The notes beneath the pieces are model-generated. The model searched no databases and was not told the DNA's origin. It was given only the letters and a program-made list of their open reading frames with translations. Made by a program: the position numbers and the translations under genes. DNA of 64,000 nucleotides from the NCBI RefSeq assembly GCF_030549525.1, contig NZ_CP130831.1, positions 583,501 through 647,500 of the forward strand, given 5' to 3'. Below, piece by piece: positions 42,118 through 52,089 of the stretch. The DNA comes from Stenotrophomonas sp. 704A1 (GTDB lineage Bacteria > Pseudomonadota > Gammaproteobacteria > Xanthomonadales > Xanthomonadaceae). Numbering within the stretch: the stretch's first letter is position 1; every line of letters starts with the position of its first letter.

Positions 42118-44946
42118 TTACAGCTTCGCGCGCTGTTCGCGCAGACCCGCCAGCTGCGTGTTCCAGTCGAGCAGACGCACGCGCTCCTGTTCGACCACCG
42201 CCGGCGGCACCTTGTCGGTGAACTTGGCCAGCTTGGCCTCGCTCTTTTCCTGTTCGCCTTCCACGCGCTTGATCTCCTTGTCCAGGCGCGCACGCTCGGC
42301 ATCCAGATCCACCAGGCCTTCCAGCGGCACCAGCAGCTTCAGTTCGCCGACGATCGCGGCGGCGGCCGGCGGCGCGCTGTGCGCATCGGCCAGCCACTGG
42401 ATGCTGTCCAGCTTCAGCAGGAACGACAGCGACGCGCTGAAGCGTTCAATGCGCACGCGGTCCTGCTCCAGTCCGGCCAGCAGGCGCAGCGGCACCAGCC
42501 TGGACGGGGCGACATTCAGTTCGCTGCGCACGCGGCGCACGGCACTGATCACCGCCTTCAGCCATTCAACGTCCGCGCCGGCCTGCGCGAAGTCGCCCTC
42601 GAACTCGGCGGCGGTCGGGTACGGGCGCAGCGACAGGGTGGTTTCGGCCAGGCCCAGGCGCGGGGCCAGCTGCTGCCACAGCTGTTCGGTGATGAATGGC
42701 GTCAACGGGTGCAGCAGGCGCAGCAGCGCTTCCAGCACGTACAGCAGCGTGTGCCGGGTGCTTTCTGCATCGGCGGCATCGGCACCGTTCAGCGCCGGCT
42801 TGCTCAGTTCCAGGAACCAGTCGCAGAACTCGTTCCAGGCGAACTCGTACAGGCACTGCGCCAGCAGGTCGAAGCGGTAGGCCGCGAAGTGACCCTGCGC
42901 TTCAGCACCGGTCGCCGCCAGGCGCGACAGGATCCAGCGCTCGGCGTCGGTGCGCGGCGTCGGCACGCCGGTGAACGCGGCACCCTCGGTGTTCATCAGG
43001 ACGAAACGGCTGGCGTTCCACAGCTTGTTGCAGAAATTCTTGTAGCCCTCGGCGCGGTTCATGTCGAACTTGATGTCGCGACCGTGGGTGGCCAGCGCGG
43101 CGATGGTGAAGCGCAGCGCGTCGGCACCGTGGGCGGCGATACCGTCCGGGAACTCCTTGCGGGTGGCCTTTTCGATCTTTTCCACCATCCGCGGCTGCAT
43201 CAGGCCGCCGGTACGCTTGGCCACCAGGTCGTCGATGCTGATGCCGTCGATGATGTCCAGCGGGTCAAGCACGTTGCCCTTGCTCTTGGACATCTTCTGG
43301 CCCTGGCCATCGCGGATCAGGCCGGTGAAATAGACGTCCTTGAACGGGATCTTCCCGGTCAGGTTGTCGGTGGCCATGATCATGCGTGCCACCCAGAAGA
43401 AGATGATGTCGAAGCCGGTGATCAGCACCGACGACGGCAGGTAGCGGTCGAAGCCACGCTCGGCCATGGCCTGTTCGTTCGGCCAGCCCAGGGTGGAGAA
43501 CGGCCAGATCTGCGAGGAGAACCAGGTCTCCAGCACGTCGCTTTCCTGGGTCAGCAGCACGTCGCTGCCCAGCTTGTGCTTGGCCCGCACTTCGTCTTCG
43601 CTGCGGCCCACGTAGCAGTTGCCGGTGGCGGCATCGAACCACGCCGGGATGCGGTGACCCCACCACAGCTGGCGGCTGATGCACCAGTCCTGGATGTTGT
43701 TCATCCAGTGGCGGTAGGTGTTGATCCAGTTCGGCGGGACGAAGGAAATGCTTCCATCCTCCACCAGCTCCAGGCCGCGCTTGGCCAGGTCGTCCATCTT
43801 CACGAACCACTGGTCGGTCAGGTACGGCTCGATCACCTGGCCGGTGCGGTCGCCGCGCGGCACCTGCAGCTTGTGTGCCCGGGTCTCGACCAGGATGCCC
43901 AGGTCTTCCAGCTCGGCCAGCACGGCCTTGCGCGCTTCATAGCGGTCCAGGCCCTGGAAGCGCTCCGGCGCGTTGTCATTCAGCGCCGCCACCGGGCTGA
44001 ACAGGTTGATCATCGGCAGGCTGTGGCGCACGCCCACCTGGTAGTCGTTGAAATCGTGCGCCGGGGTGACCTTGACCACGCCGGTGCCGAACGCGCGGTC
44101 GACATAGTCGTCGGCGATCACCGGCACGCGGCGTCCGGTCAGCGGCAGCACCACGCTCTTGCCGATCAGGTGCGCATAGCGCTCGTCGTCCGGGTGCACC
44201 ATCACCGCGGTATCACCCAGCAGGGTCTCCGGGCGGGTGGTGGCGACGACCAGGTAATCGCGGGTTTCGCGCAGGGTTTCCACGCCGTCGGCATCGCGCT
44301 CGACGTGTTCGTAGCTCAGGCCGTCATCCAGCGTGTAGGCGATCGACCACAGGAAGCCGTCTTCCTCGGCGCTTTCCACTTCCAGGTCGGAAATGGCGGT
44401 CTTCAGCACCGGATCCCAGTTGACCAGGCGCTGGCCGCGGTAGATCAGGCCCTGCTCGTGCCAGCGCACGAACGCTTCGATCACCGCTTCGGACGGCTGC
44501 GGGTCCATGGTGAAGGTGCTGCGCGACCAGTCGGCGGACGTGCCGAGGCGGCGCATCTGGCGCTCGATGATGTCGCCGGACTGCTGCTTCCACTCCCAGA
44601 CCTTGCCGATGAAGCCCTCGCGGCCCAGCGAATCGCGGGTCTCGCCCTTGCCTTCCAGCGCCAGGTTGCGGCTGACCACCATTTCGGTGGCGATGCCGGC
44701 GTGGTCGGTACCGACCTGCCACAGCGTGTCGTAGCCGCGCATGCGGTGGTAGCGCACCAGCGCATCCATCAGGGTCTGCTGGAAGGCGTGGCCCATATGC
44801 AGGGTGCCGGTCACGTTCGGTGGCGGCAGCAGGATGGTGTACGGCTCGCCCTGGCCGGACGGCTTGAAGTGGCCGGCCTTCTCCCAGGCCTCGTAGAGGT
44901 CGGTCTCGAAGGACGTCGGGTCGTAGCTGGAGGCGAGTTGGGTCAT
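42118..44946 (-). CDS. valS: Valyl-tRNA synthetase
   Basis: 942 residues from ATG 44946 ([10 protein letters not shown]). Class I HIGH motif in [10 protein letters not shown] (after PYTILLPPP), KMSKS in [14 protein letters not shown]. The large CP1 editing domain holds [21 protein letters not shown]-terminal coiled coil ([20 protein letters not shown]) is typical of ValRS. It charges tRNA-Val and clears Thr-tRNA-Val. The upstream in-frame extension overlaps the Pmp3-like gene and is not coding. Confidence 0.96.
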   Translation of the reverse strand: MTQLASSYDPTSFETDLYEAWEKAGHFKPSGQGEPYTILLPPPNVTGTLHMGHAFQQTLMDALVRYHRMRGYDTLWQVGTDHAGIATEMVVSRNLALEGKGETRDSLGREGFIGKVWEWKQQSGDIIERQMRRLGTSADWSRSTFTMDPQPSEAVIEAFVRWHEQGLIYRGQRLVNWDPVLKTAISDLEVESAEEDGFLWSIAYTLDDGLSYEHVERDADGVETLRETRDYLVVATTRPETLLGDTAVMVHPDDERYAHLIGKSVVLPLTGRRVPVIADDYVDRAFGTGVVKVTPAHDFNDYQVGVRHSLPMINLFSPVAALNDNAPERFQGLDRYEARKAVLAELEDLGILVETRAHKLQVPRGDRTGQVIEPYLTDQWFVKMDDLAKRGLELVEDGSISFVPPNWINTYRHWMNNIQDWCISRQLWWGHRIPAWFDAATGNCYVGRSEDEVRAKHKLGSDVLLTQESDVLETWFSSQIWPFSTLGWPNEQAMAERGFDRYLPSSVLITGFDIIFFWVARMIMATDNLTGKIPFKDVYFTGLIRDGQGQKMSKSKGNVLDPLDIIDGISIDDLVAKRTGGLMQPRMVEKIEKATRKEFPDGIAAHGADALRFTIAALATHGRDIKFDMNRAEGYKNFCNKLWNASRFVLMNTEGAAFTGVPTPRTDAERWILSRLAATGAEAQGHFAAYRFDLLAQCLYEFAWNEFCDWFLELSKPALNGADAADAESTRHTLLYVLEALLRLLHPLTPFITEQLWQQLAPRLGLAETTLSLRPYPTAAEFEGDFAQAGADVEWLKAVISAVRRVRSELNVAPSRLVPLRLLAGLEQDRVRIERFSASLSFLLKLDSIQWLADAHSAPPAAAAIVGELKLLVPLEGLVDLDAERARLDKEIKRVEGEQEKSEAKLAKFTDKVPPAVVEQERVRLLDWNTQLAGLREQRAKL

Positions 44947-44981
44947 GCAGGGGAACCGGTAATCAAGGCGGGGAGGGGAGA

Positions 44982-45173
44982 TCAGCGCGGCCCGAGGGCG
45001 CGCCGGATCTTCTGGTCGGTGTGGTACTGGCTGACGGCATAGGCGGCCCAGATCGCCGCGGGCAGCCAGCCGATCAGGGTGATCTGCAGGATCAGGCAGA
45101 CGATGCCGGCAAACGGCCGGCCAATGGTGAAGAAGGACAACCAGGGAAGAATCAGGGCGATCAGCAGGCGCAT
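44982..45173 (-). CDS. YqaE/Pmp3 family small membrane protein
   Basis: 63 residues from ATG 45173; GAGG eight bases upstream. Two membrane helices: [20 protein letters not shown] and [20 protein letters not shown], then [18 protein letters not shown]. The helix 1 - PFxG - helix 2 - hP-x-hIWA pattern is diagnostic of the UPF0057/Pmp3 family, linked in other organisms to membrane potential and salt stress. Sits between holC and valS on the same strand, so probably co-transcribed. Confidence 0.87.
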   Translation of the reverse strand: MRLLIALILPWLSFFTIGRPFAGIVCLILQITLIGWLPAAIWAAYAVSQYHTDQKIRRALGPR

Positions 45174-45197
45174 CAAGGGGACCTCGGAGAGGGCAGG

Positions 45198-45623
45198 TTA
45201 CATGTCGTGCTTGTTCAGGTCGTAACCGGCGGTCTTGTACTGGCGCCAGCGTTCCCGCAGCGGCTCGCGCGCTTCCGGATCGGCCGGGACCACTTCCAGC
45301 ACGCGCTCGCACTGGCCCAGCCAGGGTTCGTCACGCAGGTTGATCACCAGCGGACGCATCGGCGCCTCGTCCCCGGGAATGGAGATCAGCACCACGGCCT
45401 CTTCCTCGTCCACGTCCTCGCCGACGATCTGGTGCGGGATGTAGGCATCCTCGTCGAACGACCAGAGCAGTTCGTCCAGCGCTTCGGCCTGGGCCTGGTC
45501 ACGGGCCAGCACCAGGGCGGGCAGCCCGGCATCATTGGCCTTGCGCGCCAGTTCGCAGACCAGGCGCAGCGGCTCGGTCAGGAATCGGGGCTTGGCGATC
45601 AGGTAGAAATCAGCACGGGGCAT
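45198..45623 (-). CDS. holC: DNA polymerase III chi subunit
   Basis: 141 residues. Start [40 protein letters not shown], then [18 protein letters not shown] (the D-x-x-LW-x-F-x-x-x-x-F/YIPH motif) and [16 protein letters not shown] are characteristic of HolC. Chi binds SSB and, through psi, the clamp loader. A longer acidic loop [12 protein letters not shown] is present. Upstream pepA on the same strand, as in most gammaproteobacteria (pepA-holC-valS). The 96-base spacer to pepA is very GC-rich and looks like a decayed SMAG. Confidence 0.93.
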   Translation of the reverse strand: MPRADFYLIAKPRFLTEPLRLVCELARKANDAGLPALVLARDQAQAEALDELLWSFDEDAYIPHQIVGEDVDEEEAVVLISIPGDEAPMRPLVINLRDEPWLGQCERVLEVVPADPEAREPLRERWRQYKTAGYDLNKHDM

Positions 45624-45719
45624 GGCAGGGTCCGGGTCGGGCAGGGGCCCGGCATGCCGGGCGGAGGCAGGCCGGAGGATGCCCCGGCCGGCGGGCGCCG
45701 GCCAGGGGCAGGTACGGCA

Positions 45720-47198
45720 TCAGGCGCGGGCGACCTGGTCCAGCAGCCACTGGCTCAGCAGGCCGACCGGGCGGCCGGTGGCCATGCCGCGCTTGCCTTC
45801 GTCGCTGGCCACGCCGGCGATGTCCAGGTGCGCCCAGCGCTGGCCCTCGGCAAAGCGCGACAAGAAGCAGCCGGCGGTGATCGCACCGGCCCAGCGGCCG
45901 CCGATGTTGTAGACGTCGGCGAAGCTGGAATCCAGCATCGGCTGGTACTCGTCCCACAGCGGCAGGCGCCAGGCGCGGTCGAACACCTGCTCGCCGGCGG
46001 CCAGCAGTTCGTTGGCCAGGTCGTCGTGCTTGCTCATCAGGCCGGCGGTCTGGTGGCCCAGGGCGACCATGCAGGCGCCGGTCAGGGTGGCCACGTCGAC
46101 CAGGGCCTGCGGCTCGAAACGCTGCGCGTAGGTCAGCGCGTCGCACAGGATCAGGCGGCCTTCGGCGTCGGTGTTGCCCACTTCGATGGTCTTGCCCGAC
46201 ATCGAGGTGATCACGTCGGACGGACGGTAGGCGTTGCCGTCGATGGCGTTCTCCACGGCCGGCACCACCACCACCAGGTTCAGCGGCAGCCTGGCCTTGA
46301 CCGCGGCGACGAAGGTGCCGATGACGTTGGCGCCACCGCACATGTCGTACTTCATTTCCTCGATGCCGCCCTGGGTCTTCAGGTTGACGCCACCGGTATC
46401 GAAGGTGATGCCCTTGCCGACCAGCACGTACGGCTTGGCGTCGGCGGCACCGGTCCACTTCAGCACCACCAGGCGCGGGCGGTTGGCCGAACCGCGGGCC
46501 ACGGCCAGCAGCGAGCCCATGCCCAGCGCTTCCATCTGGGTCTCGTCGAGGATCTCGGCCTCGGCACCGTCGTGCTCGTTGGCGAACGTCACGCCGACCT
46601 CGGCCAGGTAGGCCGGGGTGCAGTAGTTCGGCGGCAGGTTGCCCAGTTCGCGGGCGAACTCCACACCGGCGGCGATGGCCTGGCCCTGGGCCAGGGCCTG
46701 GGCGTCGTCACCGGCGATGGCCAGCTGCGCCAGGCCGGCATCGTCGGCCTTCTTCCTGCCCAGCGTGGCGGTATAGCGGTACGCGGCGTGATCGGCGGCA
46801 ATCACCGCCTGGCGGATCGCCCAGGCCGCATCGCGGTCCTTCACGGCCACCTCGGTCAGGGTGAACAGCGCGCTGCGGGCGGCGCCGGTCTTCAGCGCGC
46901 GCACTGCGTCGCCCACCGCCTTGAGATACTGCGGCACACCGAAGCGGGCGGCATCGCCCAGGCCGACCACCAGCACGCGCGGGGCGGTCACGCCCGGCAG
47001 GTCGTGCAGCAGGGTGGTGGCGCCGGTCTTGCCGGACAGGTCGCCGCGCTGGGCCAGCGCCGCCAGGCGGCCACCGCTGGCGGTGTCCAGTGCCTGTGCG
47101 GCGGGAGTCAGGGTATGGTCGGCATAGGCGCCGACCACCAGGCAATCAACGGTGGCCGTTGCTGCGGCGAGGTGGTTCAGGGTGAATTCGAGAGCCAT
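45720..47198 (-). CDS. pepA: Leucyl aminopeptidase / multifunctional PepA
   Basis: 492 residues from ATG 47198. M17 family signature [10 protein letters not shown] with metal ligands in [15 protein letters not shown] and [14 protein letters not shown]. It removes N-terminal residues from peptides in the cytoplasm with two metal ions. In E. coli PepA also binds DNA at Xer recombination sites; xerD is encoded 3 kb away here. Divergent from lptF and followed by holC-valS, a conserved gammaproteobacterial order. Confidence 0.95.
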   Translation of the reverse strand: MALEFTLNHLAAATATVDCLVVGAYADHTLTPAAQALDTASGGRLAALAQRGDLSGKTGATTLLHDLPGVTAPRVLVVGLGDAARFGVPQYLKAVGDAVRALKTGAARSALFTLTEVAVKDRDAAWAIRQAVIAADHAAYRYTATLGRKKADDAGLAQLAIAGDDAQALAQGQAIAAGVEFARELGNLPPNYCTPAYLAEVGVTFANEHDGAEAEILDETQMEALGMGSLLAVARGSANRPRLVVLKWTGAADAKPYVLVGKGITFDTGGVNLKTQGGIEEMKYDMCGGANVIGTFVAAVKARLPLNLVVVVPAVENAIDGNAYRPSDVITSMSGKTIEVGNTDAEGRLILCDALTYAQRFEPQALVDVATLTGACMVALGHQTAGLMSKHDDLANELLAAGEQVFDRAWRLPLWDEYQPMLDSSFADVYNIGGRWAGAITAGCFLSRFAEGQRWAHLDIAGVASDEGKRGMATGRPVGLLSQWLLDQVARA

Positions 47199-47223
47199 TG
47201 AGCAGATTCCATTGGCAAGTCCG

Positions 47224-47264
47224 TACAATCGCGGACCGTTTACGCCCAGACGCTAGACTGGGCG
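47224..47264 (+). promoter_or_regulatory. Candidate lptF promoter element and leader hairpin
   Basis: TACAAT at 47224-47229 (5/6 to the -10 consensus), about 74 bases before the lptF ATG. No clear -35 at the right distance. A seven-base hairpin CGCCCAG (47243-47249) / CTGGGCG (47258-47264) would lie near the start of the transcript. Confidence 0.35.
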
Positions 47265-47302
47265 GCACCGCGAACGAACCTGAGAGTTTAAACCACCGCC
47301 CC

Positions 47303-48385
47303 ATGTTGAAGCTCGACCGCTATCTATTGGGCGATTTCGTCCAGAGTTTCCTGGCTACCCTGATCGTCCTGCTGGTGGTCAGCGTGGGCGGCGTGCTGGT
47401 GGACATCCTCGGCAACATCGCCGATGGGCGGCTGCCGGCCAAGCTGCTGTTCTCGCAGCTGGGCCTGCAGTTCATCGTCTACATGCCGCTGATCCTGCCG
47501 CTGGCGCTCATGCTGGGGCTGCTGCTGGCCGTGGCCCGGCTGTACCGCGACTCGGAAATGGCGGTCATCACCGCCATCGGCGTCGGCCCGCGGCGCCTGC
47601 TCAAGCCCCTGCTGCTGCTGGTGCTGCCGGTGGTGGCGGTGGTCGGGGCCTGCTCGCTGTGGCTGGGGCCCTGGGCCGGGCGTACCGCAGAGCAGATGAT
47701 CCAGGATGCCAACCGCAGCGTGCTGATGGCCGGCCTGGAGCCGGGCCGGTTCACCCCGCTGCCCAATGGTGGCGTGGTGTATGTCGCCTCGATTTCGCCC
47801 GACGGCAGCCAGCTGGGCCGGGTGTTCCTGCAGCGCCAGAAGGAGGACCGCCTGGAAGTGGTGTCCGCCGCCAGTGGCCGCATGTACTTCGAAGGGGCGC
47901 GCCAGCGCTTCCTCGAGCTGGATGACGGCCACCAGCTGGAGGGCCCGGCGGCCGGCGCGCTCGACTACCGCCTGGCCACCTTCGCCCGCAACGACGTGGC
48001 GCTGCCCGACGGCACGCAGGCGCGGGACGGCGATGATCCCGAACTGATGCCGACCACGGCGCTGTTCGGCGATCCGCGTCCGCAGGCCCAGGCGCAGCTG
48101 CACCGTCGCCTGGCGCCGCCGCTGATCGCGCTGGCCTTTGCCCTGCTGACCGTGCCGCTGGGACGCAGCTCGCCGCGCCAGCAGCGCTACGGGCGGATGA
48201 TGCTGGCGCTGCTGGCCTACATGGTCGGCACCAACCTGATGTTCATCGGCAGTGGCTGGATCGCCAACGGGCAGATTCCGCCGGCGCTGGGCCTGTGGTG
48301 GCTGACCGTGCCGCTGCTGGCCCTGGCGATCTGGATGTATGCGCGCGATGGCCGCATGCCCCGCCCGAAGGGAGCCCGCGCATGA
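47303..48385 (+). CDS. lptF: LPS export permease LptF
   Basis: 360 residues from ATG 47303 (MLKLDRYLLGDFVQSFLATL). Six membrane helices with a periplasmic beta-jellyroll between helices 3 and 4 (about 135-265). FIVYMPLILPLALMLGLLLA and MAVITAIGVGPRRLLKPLL are characteristic coupling-helix regions. With LptG and the ATPase LptB it extracts LPS from the inner membrane and passes it to the Lpt bridge. ATGA overlap with lptG. Confidence 0.94.
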   Translation: MLKLDRYLLGDFVQSFLATLIVLLVVSVGGVLVDILGNIADGRLPAKLLFSQLGLQFIVYMPLILPLALMLGLLLAVARLYRDSEMAVITAIGVGPRRLLKPLLLLVLPVVAVVGACSLWLGPWAGRTAEQMIQDANRSVLMAGLEPGRFTPLPNGGVVYVASISPDGSQLGRVFLQRQKEDRLEVVSAASGRMYFEGARQRFLELDDGHQLEGPAAGALDYRLATFARNDVALPDGTQARDGDDPELMPTTALFGDPRPQAQAQLHRRLAPPLIALAFALLTVPLGRSSPRQQRYGRMMLALLAYMVGTNLMFIGSGWIANGQIPPALGLWWLTVPLLALAIWMYARDGRMPRPKGARA

Positions 48386-49488
48386 AGCTGCGACCGATGC
48401 GTTTCGATCTGTACCTGGGCCGGGCGGTGTTCGGCACGGTGTTGCTGACCTGGGCGGTGCTGGTCGGCCTGGACGTGCTGATGGCGTTCTCGGGAGAGTT
48501 CAAGGACATCGGCAAGAACGGCTACTCGCTGGGCCATGCCGCCGCCTGGGTGCTGTACACGGTGCCGCGCCGGGCCTACACGATGTTCCCGACGGCGGCA
48601 GTGATCGGCGCGCTGATGGGGCTGGGGCAGCTGGCCGCCACCTCCGAACTGACCGCGCTGCGCGCGCTGGGCCTGTCGCGCAAGCGCCTGAGCGTGTCGG
48701 TGGCGATCGCACTGTCGCTGCTGACCGGCCTGATGGTGCTCAGCGCCGAGACGCTGGGGCCGTGGGGCCAGAACCGCGCGGACTCGCTGAAGATGAGTGC
48801 CAAGTGGGGCACCGACATCGCGGTGGCGCGCTATTCCGGGCTGTGGGCGCGCGAGGGCGACACCTTCCTCAACGCACAGAGTGGCGAGGAGCAACTGGTG
48901 GGCGACAAGGGCACGCGGCTGGTGCTGCGTGACGTGCGCCTCTACCAGCTGGACGCGCAGGGCCGGGTCGGCACCCTGACCCACGCGGCCACCGCCGAGC
49001 ATGACAAGGCGGGCTGGGTGCTGACCGGCGTGCGCCGCGATACGTTCGGTGAGCGCTCGGCCACGCGCCAGGAAGTGGCGCGCGAGCCCTGGAATTCCAA
49101 GCTCGACGCCGGCGCACTGGCCACCGGCATCGCCAAGCCGCGCAACCTCAGCGTGTCCGAGTTGAGCACCAGCATTGCCTATCGCGAGCGCAACGGGCTG
49201 GACGCGCGCGATTACGAGGACGTGTACTGGAGCCGCTGGTTCTATCCGTTGAACGTGCTGGCGCTGTGCCTGGCGGCGGTACCGTTCGCGTTCGGTTCGC
49301 TGCGCAGCGGCGGCATGGGCAAGCGCCTGTTCCTGGGCATCCTGTTCGCGCTGGCGTTCTGGCTGCTGCAGCTGTTCTTCGGGCGCATGGCCGGTGCACT
49401 GAAATTTGACTACCGCATCGCCTACGCGCTGCCGCCGATCGTGATGCTGGCCGTTTCCGGATTGCTGTTCCGGCGCAAGTCGGGCTGA
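48382..49488 (+). CDS. lptG: LPS export permease LptG
   Basis: 368 residues from the ATG overlapping the lptF stop. Same fold as LptF: PMRFDLYLGRAVFGTVLLTW, PTAAVIGALMGLGQLAATSE, LTALRALGLSRKRLS as coupling helix, a periplasmic jellyroll, then FYPLNVLALCLAAVPFAFGS and a final three helices. Heterodimer partner of LptF. Ends five bases before a SMAG element. Confidence 0.94.
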   Translation: MKLRPMRFDLYLGRAVFGTVLLTWAVLVGLDVLMAFSGEFKDIGKNGYSLGHAAAWVLYTVPRRAYTMFPTAAVIGALMGLGQLAATSELTALRALGLSRKRLSVSVAIALSLLTGLMVLSAETLGPWGQNRADSLKMSAKWGTDIAVARYSGLWAREGDTFLNAQSGEEQLVGDKGTRLVLRDVRLYQLDAQGRVGTLTHAATAEHDKAGWVLTGVRRDTFGERSATRQEVAREPWNSKLDAGALATGIAKPRNLSVSELSTSIAYRERNGLDARDYEDVYWSRWFYPLNVLALCLAAVPFAFGSLRSGGMGKRLFLGILFALAFWLLQLFFGRMAGALKFDYRIAYALPPIVMLAVSGLLFRRKSG

Positions 49489-49492
49489 TTCC

Positions 49493-49561
49493 GGTAGCGC
49501 CGGGCCATGCCTGGCGGAGGTTTTCGGCAATCCGCGTGCGCCGGGCCATGCCCGGCGCTGC
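49493..49561. repeat. SMAG REP element plus degenerate second copy
   Basis: GGTAGCGCCGGGCCATGCCT begins at 49493. A second palindrome GCGCCGGGCCATGCCCGGCG lies at about 49538-49557 in the same sense, but its GTAG head has decayed (GTGC). Sits between convergent lptG and the RDD gene. Confidence 0.78.
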
Positions 49562-49570
49562 CAGCGCAGT

Positions 49571-50059
49571 TCAGCGCTTGGGCATGCGCACCAGCCGGGT
49601 GCCGCTGGCACGGTCGTGCCAGGTCAGGCGCTGGCGATCCAGCAGCGCCCACCAGAACCCCAGCCCGCCCAGCAGCAGCGACAGCGTCGCCACCGCGAAG
49701 CGCTGCCACAGCTGGGCGCGCCGCAGGGGGGTTCCGTCGCGGGATTCCAGCTTCAACCGCCACGGCCGCATGCCCAGCGTCTGCCCGCCGCGGCGCCAGC
49801 TGGCCGTGGCGTAGGCCCCGGTCAGTACCCAGCACAGCGCCCACAACAGCCATTGCCAGGCACTGAAGGGGGCGATGTTCTCGCGCTGTGCATGGCCGCT
49901 GAAGGTATAGGCCACGGTGAACAGGGTGCCGGCCAGCATCCACAGCGCCATGACCGGCAGCGCGTCGTAGACCATCGCCAGCACGCGCCACAGCAGCAGT
50001 GCACGTGGGCGGGGCGTTTCGGCAGCGGCGTGGGCCGCATCGGTGGCGGGGCTGGACAT
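49571..50059 (-). CDS. RDD family membrane protein
   Basis: 162 residues. Conserved Arg in [21 protein letters not shown] (the R-x-x-A-x-x-h-D-x-h start of RDD proteins), then [20 protein letters not shown] and [16 protein letters not shown], ending [20 protein letters not shown]. Three to four membrane helices. Family members are of uncertain function; some act as Na+/H+ antiporters. Divergent from xerD, 56 bases apart. Confidence 0.86.
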   Translation of the reverse strand: MSSPATDAAHAAAETPRPRALLLWRVLAMVYDALPVMALWMLAGTLFTVAYTFSGHAQRENIAPFSAWQWLLWALCWVLTGAYATASWRRGGQTLGMRPWRLKLESRDGTPLRRAQLWQRFAVATLSLLLGGLGFWWALLDRQRLTWHDRASGTRLVRMPKR

Positions 50060-50115
50060 GCGCCGAGCATACGCAATGCTGGCCGTGCCCGCAGTGGGCC
50101 TCGTATCCTGCAGCC

Positions 50116-51093
50116 ATGGCCGTCATTTCCACTCCAGCGCAACGCCGCGAACTGATACAGCAGCTGCCCGGGCTGCGTGCCGACGACAGCGCCCGCATCC
50201 AGCGCTTCCTCGATGCGATCTGGGCCGAGAACGGCCTGGCGCGTGCCACGCTGGACAGCTACCGGCGCGACCTGGAGGGCCTGGCACGCTGGCTGGATGG
50301 CCGTGAGGGCGGGCTGGCCGGCGTCGAACGCGCCGGCCTGTTCGACTACCTGGGCTGGCGCACCCGACACAACTGGTCGCCACGCAGCAACGCCCGCCTG
50401 TTGTCGGCGCTGCGCGCGTTCTTCGCCGATGCGGTGCGCCGCGGCGAACGCAGCGAAGATCCCAGTGCGCTGCTGGAACCACCGAAACTGCCGCGGCTGC
50501 TGCCCAAGGCGCTGGCCGAGAGCCAGATCGATGCCTTGTTGGCGGCACCGGACGTGGATACCCCGCTCGGCCTGCGCGACCGCGCCATGCTCGAACTCAT
50601 GTATGCCGCCGGCCTGCGCGTGAGTGAACTGGTGCTGTTGCCCGCCACCGCGGTGAATCTGCGCCAGGGGGTGCTGCGGGTCACCGGCAAGGGCAGCAAG
50701 GAGCGCCTGGTGCCGCTGGGTGAGGAGTCGCAGCATTGGCTGGAGCGCTACCTGCAGCAGTCGCGCCCGCAGCTGGTGGGCAAGGGCCAGGTGCAGGCCC
50801 TGGCCGACGGGCAGACGCCGCTGTTCGTCGAGCCGGCCCTGCATGCCCTGACCCGCCAGGCGTTCTGGCATCTGGTCAAGCGCCATGCGCAGGTGGCCGG
50901 CATCGATCCGGTGCGGATCAGCCCGCATGGCCTGCGCCACAGTTTCGCCACCCATCTGCTGAACCGGGGCGCCGACCTGCGTGCGCTGCAGATGCTGCTG
51001 GGGCACAGCTCGCTGTCGACCACGCAGATCTATACGCTGGTGGCGCGCGAGCATCTGCAGAAGCTGCACGCGCGGCACCATCCACGCGGCTGA
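50116..51093 (+). CDS. xerD: Site-specific tyrosine recombinase XerD
   Basis: 325 residues from ATG 50116. Catalytic residues: Arg168 ([12 protein letters not shown]), Lys195 ([13 protein letters not shown]), His271 and Arg274 ([20 protein letters not shown]), His297 ([13 protein letters not shown]) and nucleophile Tyr306. The N-terminal SAM-like domain spans about 28-115. With XerC it resolves chromosome dimers at dif, activated by FtsK. About 25 residues longer than E. coli XerD, mostly at the N terminus and between motifs. Confidence 0.94.
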   Translation: MAVISTPAQRRELIQQLPGLRADDSARIQRFLDAIWAENGLARATLDSYRRDLEGLARWLDGREGGLAGVERAGLFDYLGWRTRHNWSPRSNARLLSALRAFFADAVRRGERSEDPSALLEPPKLPRLLPKALAESQIDALLAAPDVDTPLGLRDRAMLELMYAAGLRVSELVLLPATAVNLRQGVLRVTGKGSKERLVPLGEESQHWLERYLQQSRPQLVGKGQVQALADGQTPLFVEPALHALTRQAFWHLVKRHAQVAGIDPVRISPHGLRHSFATHLLNRGADLRALQMLLGHSSLSTTQIYTLVAREHLQKLHARHHPRG

Positions 51094-51182
51094 ACCTGCC
51101 GGCGTATCGTGTGCGCGGGATCGCGGTCCGCTCAGGGTGCCTGTGTCAGAATCGCGGGTCTTCTTCTGCTGCGGACTGCGCC

Positions 51183-51968
51183 ATGCTCCGATTCGCCATC
51201 GCCGCCGTGTTCGGCGCGCTCAGCCTGACCGCCTGCGCCGAGCCGGCCCCGCCTGCAGCCAAGCTGCCCGCGGCAGCACCGGCCAAGCCCGCTGTAGCGG
51301 CCAACGGCACGGCCGAGCAGGCGGTGCGCAAGGCCCTGGCCGAGCTCAACCCGGGCTTCCAGGTGGATTACATCGGTGCTGCGCCGTTCCCGGGTTTCCG
51401 CGAAGTGGTCGTCTCCGGCCAGCTGCTGTACGTCTCCGACGACGGCCGCTACCTGTTCCAGGCCCAGCCGTACGACATCCGCGCCAAGGGCCCGGCCAAC
51501 AGTGACGGCCTGCTCGGTTACCGGCGCGACCTGCTGGCCAAGGCCAACCATGGCGACCGCATCGTGTTCGCGGCACCCAATGCCAAGTACACCATCAGTG
51601 TCTTCACCGACATCGAGTGTGGCTACTGCCGCAAGCTGCACCAGGACATCGCCGAGTTGAACCGCAACGGCATCTCCGTCGAGTACCTGGCGTTCCCGCG
51701 CATGGGACTGGGCAGCAAGGACTACACCGACATGATTTCGGTCTGGTGTGCGGCTGATCGCCGCCAGGCGCTGACCAGCGCAAAGCGCGGTGGCACGGTG
51801 GCCGCAAAGAACTGCACCAACCCGGTGGCGATGCAGTACGCGCTGGGCCAGCAGCTGGGCGTGAACGGAACGCCGGCAATCTTCGCACCTGACGGCACCC
51901 AGCTGGGCGGCTACCTGCCGCCGGCGCAGTTGCGTGCCGCGCTGGAAAAGCTGTCGGCCAAGCGCTGA
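51183..51968 (+). CDS. dsbC: DsbC-like thiol:disulfide isomerase, predicted lipoprotein
   Basis: 261 residues from ATG 51183. Thioredoxin-fold active site CGYC (Cys146, Cys149) in FTDIECGYCRKLH, with the cis-Pro loop GVNGTPAIFAPDG. The N-terminal dimerisation domain is about 45-110 (LNPGFQVDYIGAAPFPGFRE). The leader MLRFAIAAVFGALSLTAC fits a lipobox (LTAC, Cys18) rather than the normal DsbC signal peptide, followed by an Ala/Pro/Lys linker. It rearranges wrong disulfides in the periplasm. An inner- or outer-membrane anchor is predicted, not shown. Confidence 0.88.
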   Translation: MLRFAIAAVFGALSLTACAEPAPPAAKLPAAAPAKPAVAANGTAEQAVRKALAELNPGFQVDYIGAAPFPGFREVVVSGQLLYVSDDGRYLFQAQPYDIRAKGPANSDGLLGYRRDLLAKANHGDRIVFAAPNAKYTISVFTDIECGYCRKLHQDIAELNRNGISVEYLAFPRMGLGSKDYTDMISVWCAADRRQALTSAKRGGTVAAKNCTNPVAMQYALGQQLGVNGTPAIFAPDGTQLGGYLPPAQLRAALEKLSAKR

Positions 51969-51977
51969 TCAGAACAC

Positions 51978-52040
51978 CGCCGGGCATGGCCCGGCGCTAC
52001 CGTGGATTGGCGGGTAGCGCCGGGCCATGCCCGGCGGATG
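51978..52040. repeat. SMAG REP inverted pair
   Basis: Reversed copy ending CATGGCCCGGCGCTACC (to about 52001) faces a forward copy GGTAGCGCCGGGCCATGCCC from 52013. Between convergent dsbC and the chitinase gene. Confidence 0.86.
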
Positions 52041-52054
52041 CATCATGCGAGCGA

Positions 52055-52081
52055 CGCCGGAGGTGCCTGTCGCACCCCCGG
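52055..52081 (-). terminator. Hairpin after the chitinase gene
   Basis: GCCGGAGGTGC / GCACCCCCGGC with one mismatch and a five-base loop. It lies eight bases past the chitinase stop on the minus strand. No U-tract. Confidence 0.45.
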
Positions 52082-52089
52082 CTTCTTGC

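Noticed and set aside
42379..47201. Two long plus-strand frames (887 and 726 codons) opposite valS, holC and pepA
   Set aside because: Shadows of well-identified genes on the minus strand; no motifs and typical antisense composition.
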